A stretch of 16,948 nt of DNA from JAICMB01 sp035295125 (GTDB lineage: Bacteria > Acidobacteriota > Terriglobia > Bryobacterales > Bryobacteraceae), in contig DATGJP010000065.1 of assembly GCA_035295125.1 (NCBI GenBank), positions 1 through 16,948 on the forward strand, written 5' to 3'. The position numbers were made by a program, and so were the translations under genes. Each line of letters starts with the position of its first letter. Within the stretch, counting starts at the first letter, position 1. Below are positions 15,036 through 16,948 of this stretch, piece by piece. The notes under the pieces were generated by a model that had not been told where the DNA came from, made no database searches, and was given only the letters and a program-made list of their open reading frames with translations.

Positions 15036-15806
15036 GTGAAAGCAGTTGTTCTCGCGTTCGGCCTGGTGTCCCTGCTCTTCGCGCAAGATGATCTGAATAG
15101 CTGGCAAATTAACTCCAGTACGGATTCGCTTACGCTGGTATCGGTTGAGAATCGTGACACAAATACCGTGTTCTCGCTCAAGAATACGGGGCAAAAACCT
15201 ATTGCCGGTTTCAGTATCGCGCTGGGCCGTGCCCCGGCGGGCCGGGACGCTACTTTCGACATTCAGGAAGTCATCGACTGCTTTGATCGTGAGAGCGAGT
15301 GCGTGGCTCCTGGCGCCACTTATTCAATGGCCTTCCCGACCCGGAATGTGGATGCCCTCTCCGACAAGATCTTTCGCATTTCGGCGGCTGTTTTCGACGA
15401 CGGTACGGGCGAGGGCTCGCCCGTCGGCTTGAACTTCATCAGTTCCATGCGCTTGGGCAGCATGATCGAGACTGAACGGATACTCAGCCTGCTCGCCGAT
15501 CCCACTGGCGCGAAAGAAAGAATCGGCGGATTACCCCAGAGCGTCGAAGAAGCTTTGGCATCTCTGGACGGCGTGGTTCTGCCGGGCATCTCGATGACCG
15601 ACGTCATGGCCCGATTCACCGATGTACACAACCAGATCGGGCGTCAAGGTTTCATCGTCGGAATCCAGCGGCCTCTGGAACGGGCGTTGGGCGAGGTGAA
15701 TCGCCCGGAGCCGGTTGTTTCCGATTTGCAGCATTCATATCAGGCTCTAAGCACCGCTCATAAGGACTTTTGTGGCAAAACGCTGAACTGTGGACTGCTG
15801 CCGTAG
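15036..15806 (+). CDS. Secreted protein of unknown function
   Basis: The GTG at 15036 has AGGAGG 8 bases upstream. The first 17 residues (MKAVVLAFGLVSLLFAQ) form a signal peptide. The mature protein, about 239 residues, has four Cys (82, 89, 246, 252) in two close pairs, which suggests two local disulfides. The segment SLTLVSVENRDTNTV followed by NTGQKPIAGF (31-59) looks like an Ig-like or beta-sandwich strand pattern that is common in extracellular bacterial proteins. The second half (145-245) is predicted helical. I cannot name a family. An in-frame TTG at 15015 is upstream but lies inside the ribosome-site region and is unlikely. No operon partner is evident. Confidence 0.75.
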   Translation: MKAVVLAFGLVSLLFAQDDLNSWQINSSTDSLTLVSVENRDTNTVFSLKNTGQKPIAGFSIALGRAPAGRDATFDIQEVIDCFDRESECVAPGATYSMAFPTRNVDALSDKIFRISAAVFDDGTGEGSPVGLNFISSMRLGSMIETERILSLLADPTGAKERIGGLPQSVEEALASLDGVVLPGISMTDVMARFTDVHNQIGRQGFIVGIQRPLERALGEVNRPEPVVSDLQHSYQALSTAHKDFCGKTLNCGLLP

Positions 15807-15961
15807 GAATCCTCAAACGAAATGGCCCGGCGCCACCTGTGCTGATGCCTGCGATAAGAGATTTCTATTAGACAGCGCCTGCCTGCCGCGCTAAGCTGAG
15901 TGCTGCCTCGTAGCCGCGCTCCTGGTTTGAGCTTCAAGAGTACTTCAGTCCAGGAACGCAA

Positions 15962-16705
15962 ATGATAGACTCCCTGCTCGAAGAGGACGAAAACGAAGCG
16001 TCCCACCTTTCGATCCTTCACCAGATCAGCACTGTGGTCAGTTCCGAGATCAGCATCGACGAGGTGCTCGGCGAGATTATTGGCCTAACGGTGCGGGCGA
16101 CGCAGTGCGATGCCTGCCTGGTCTACCTGCTTGATCCCACCTCGAATGAACTGGTGCTCCGCGGATCGCAGATGCCTCATGCGGCCGACCTCGGCAAGTT
16201 GCGCATGAAGATGGGTGAGGGCGTTGCCGGCTGGGTGGCGGAACACAAATCTCCGGTCTCGCTTCCCTCCAATGCCCCGCGCGACGCGCGCTTCAAACAC
16301 ATTGAGTGCCTGATCGAAGACACGTACCAGGCGTTGCTCTCGGTTCCGCTGATTAGCGGCGGCAGCACCATCGGGATCATCAATGTGCATCATCGCGAAG
16401 CGCACGGGTACACCGACCGTGAGATCGCGCTGGTGACGTTCATCGGGGAACAGATCGGGAACGCGCTCGCCAAGTCGCTTCTGGAAGAAGAAAACGGGCG
16501 TCTTGCCGCCGAAGCGCGAGAAATGCGGAGCCAGTTGGAGGCCCGCAAAGTGATCGAACGCGCCAAAGGCATACTGCAGCGGAGAGACGGCATCACCGAG
16601 GAAGAAGCCTATCTTCGGCTGCGCAACCAGAGCCGCCGGCTGCAGCGACCCATGAAGGAACTGGCTGATGCCATTATTCTGGCGGACGAAATCGGAGCTG
16701 GCTAA
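15962..16705 (+). CDS. GAF-ANTAR domain RNA-binding regulator (antiterminator-type)
   Basis: A 247-residue two-domain regulator. A GAF sensor domain (about 14-170) contains the LVYLLDPTSNELVLRG and GEGVAGWVAE motifs. A helical linker rich in Glu and Leu (171-190) joins it to an ANTAR domain (190-243) with EARKVIERAKGIL and EEAYLRLRNQSR. ANTAR domains bind paired stem-loops in nascent RNA and block terminators, often for nitrogen or carbon use genes. The GAF domain would sense a small ligand or partner. AGGAA precedes the ATG at 15962. No partner kinase lies in the window, and the hairpins just downstream have 3-base loops, not the hexaloops expected of ANTAR targets, so its target is elsewhere. 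The 155 bases before it (15807-15961) show nothing recognisable beyond this ribosome site. Confidence 0.9.
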   Translation: MIDSLLEEDENEASHLSILHQISTVVSSEISIDEVLGEIIGLTVRATQCDACLVYLLDPTSNELVLRGSQMPHAADLGKLRMKMGEGVAGWVAEHKSPVSLPSNAPRDARFKHIECLIEDTYQALLSVPLISGGSTIGIINVHHREAHGYTDREIALVTFIGEQIGNALAKSLLEEENGRLAAEAREMRSQLEARKVIERAKGILQRRDGITEEEAYLRLRNQSRRLQRPMKELADAIILADEIGAG

Positions 16706-16748
16706 AGCTCAACGCCACTTAGCTTTCTCTAAACTGGCTGCCTGTGAT

Positions 16749-16829
16749 GCAGGATGGCATCCTGCCGCCGGTTGCCAACCGTCGCTGGTCCGCTTGTGTT
16801 CAGAGCTACGGGCGGGTTAACAACCCGCC
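16749..16829. repeat. Cluster of three intergenic hairpins
   Basis: GCAGGAT/ATCCTGC (16749-16755 with 16759-16765), CGGTT/AACCG (16769-16773 with 16777-16781) and GGCGGGTT/AACCCGCC (16811-16818 with 16822-16829), all with three-base loops. They follow the GAF-ANTAR gene and abut the right repeat copy. The stems resemble those at 13795-13829 and 14801-14845. The first could serve as a terminator, but no T run follows. Confidence 0.55.
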
Positions 16830-16830
16830 G

Positions 16831-16948
16831 CTGGACTTTGGCCCTTCACTAGATAAAACAACATTCCTGTAAGTTTCTGTTGCAGGCCGGCCGTTTTTAT
16901 GTTATCTAGTTATATGACTAGTTAGCATGAAAGGACCTCTTTCCCATG
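16831..16948 (-). repeat. Second copy of the MITE-like repeat, truncated by the window end
   Basis: It is the exact reverse complement of 23-140, 118 bases without mismatch, starting with the end motif CTGGACTTT. The remaining ~22 bases of the element would lie beyond the window. The two copies therefore flank everything between them as inverted repeats. Exact identity means recent spread, gene conversion or an assembly break at a repeated sequence. Confidence 0.85.

Noticed and set aside
1..16948. Circular element or plasmid closed by terminal repeats
   Set aside because: The terminal repeats are inverted, not direct, so they do not show circularity; there are no replication or partition genes.
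1..16948. tRNA, rRNA, CRISPR array or toxin-antitoxin pair
   Set aside because: No cloverleaf-like sequence, rRNA motif, regularly spaced direct repeats or paired small toxin-like genes were seen.

Overview
The window (16,948 bases, GC-rich, dense coding) looks like chromosomal DNA of a soil-type bacterium. The mix of a secreted M28 peptidase, a secreted amidohydrolase, a GAF-ANTAR protein, poorly characterised secreted proteins and intergenic GC-rich palindromes suggests Acidobacteriota, perhaps the Solibacter/Bryobacter side. That placement is inference from gene style; no rRNA or marker phylogeny is available. I support fifteen protein genes and no tRNA, rRNA or CRISPR array. Both ends of the window lie in the same 118-base sequence in inverted orientation. 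The left copy is complete: 139 bases bounded by 9-base inverted ends. It looks like a small non-coding, MITE-like repeat at which the contig was broken.

Layout. 1-222: repeat and hairpin. 223-2825 (minus): a secreted metal-dependent amidohydrolase translationally coupled (TGATG) to an aldehyde dehydrogenase. 2980-3657 (minus): an unrecognised 225-residue protein. 3834-5282 (plus): a secreted M28 carboxypeptidase-like enzyme. 5279-7644 (minus): an ABC-2 type exporter, ATPase then permease, overlapping by 10 bases. 7715-9735 (plus): an HDOD signalling protein, the DNA repair glycosylase MutM and a small cupin. 9701-10081 (minus): a STAS anti-anti-sigma-type protein. 10193-14740 (minus): a five-gene run of PEP-mutase/isocitrate-lyase family lyase, two-subunit aconitase-family hydro-lyase, beta-decarboxylating dehydrogenase and a SAM methyltransferase. 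15036-15806 (plus): a secreted protein of unknown function. 15962-16705 (plus): a GAF-ANTAR antiterminator-type regulator. 16706-16948: hairpins and the second repeat copy.

The most interesting system is the minus-strand cluster 10828-14740. A lyase with the KRCGH loop, a two-subunit [4Fe-4S] hydro-lyase and an isocitrate/isopropylmalate-type dehydrogenase are packed with overlapping or nearly abutting ends, with no leucine, lysine or methylcitrate biosynthetic partner beside them. The lyase plus hydro-lyase pair has the logic of the 2,3-dimethylmalate branch of Eubacterium barkeri nicotinate fermentation (DmdA, DmdB, Dml). The added dehydrogenase does not belong to that route, so the substrate is open. 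The likely role is catabolism, or interconversion, of a substituted malate or isocitrate-like acid.

Other structure includes several intergenic palindrome pairs, a TTG start for mutM overlapped by a five-codon reading frame, and two tail-to-tail gene overlaps.
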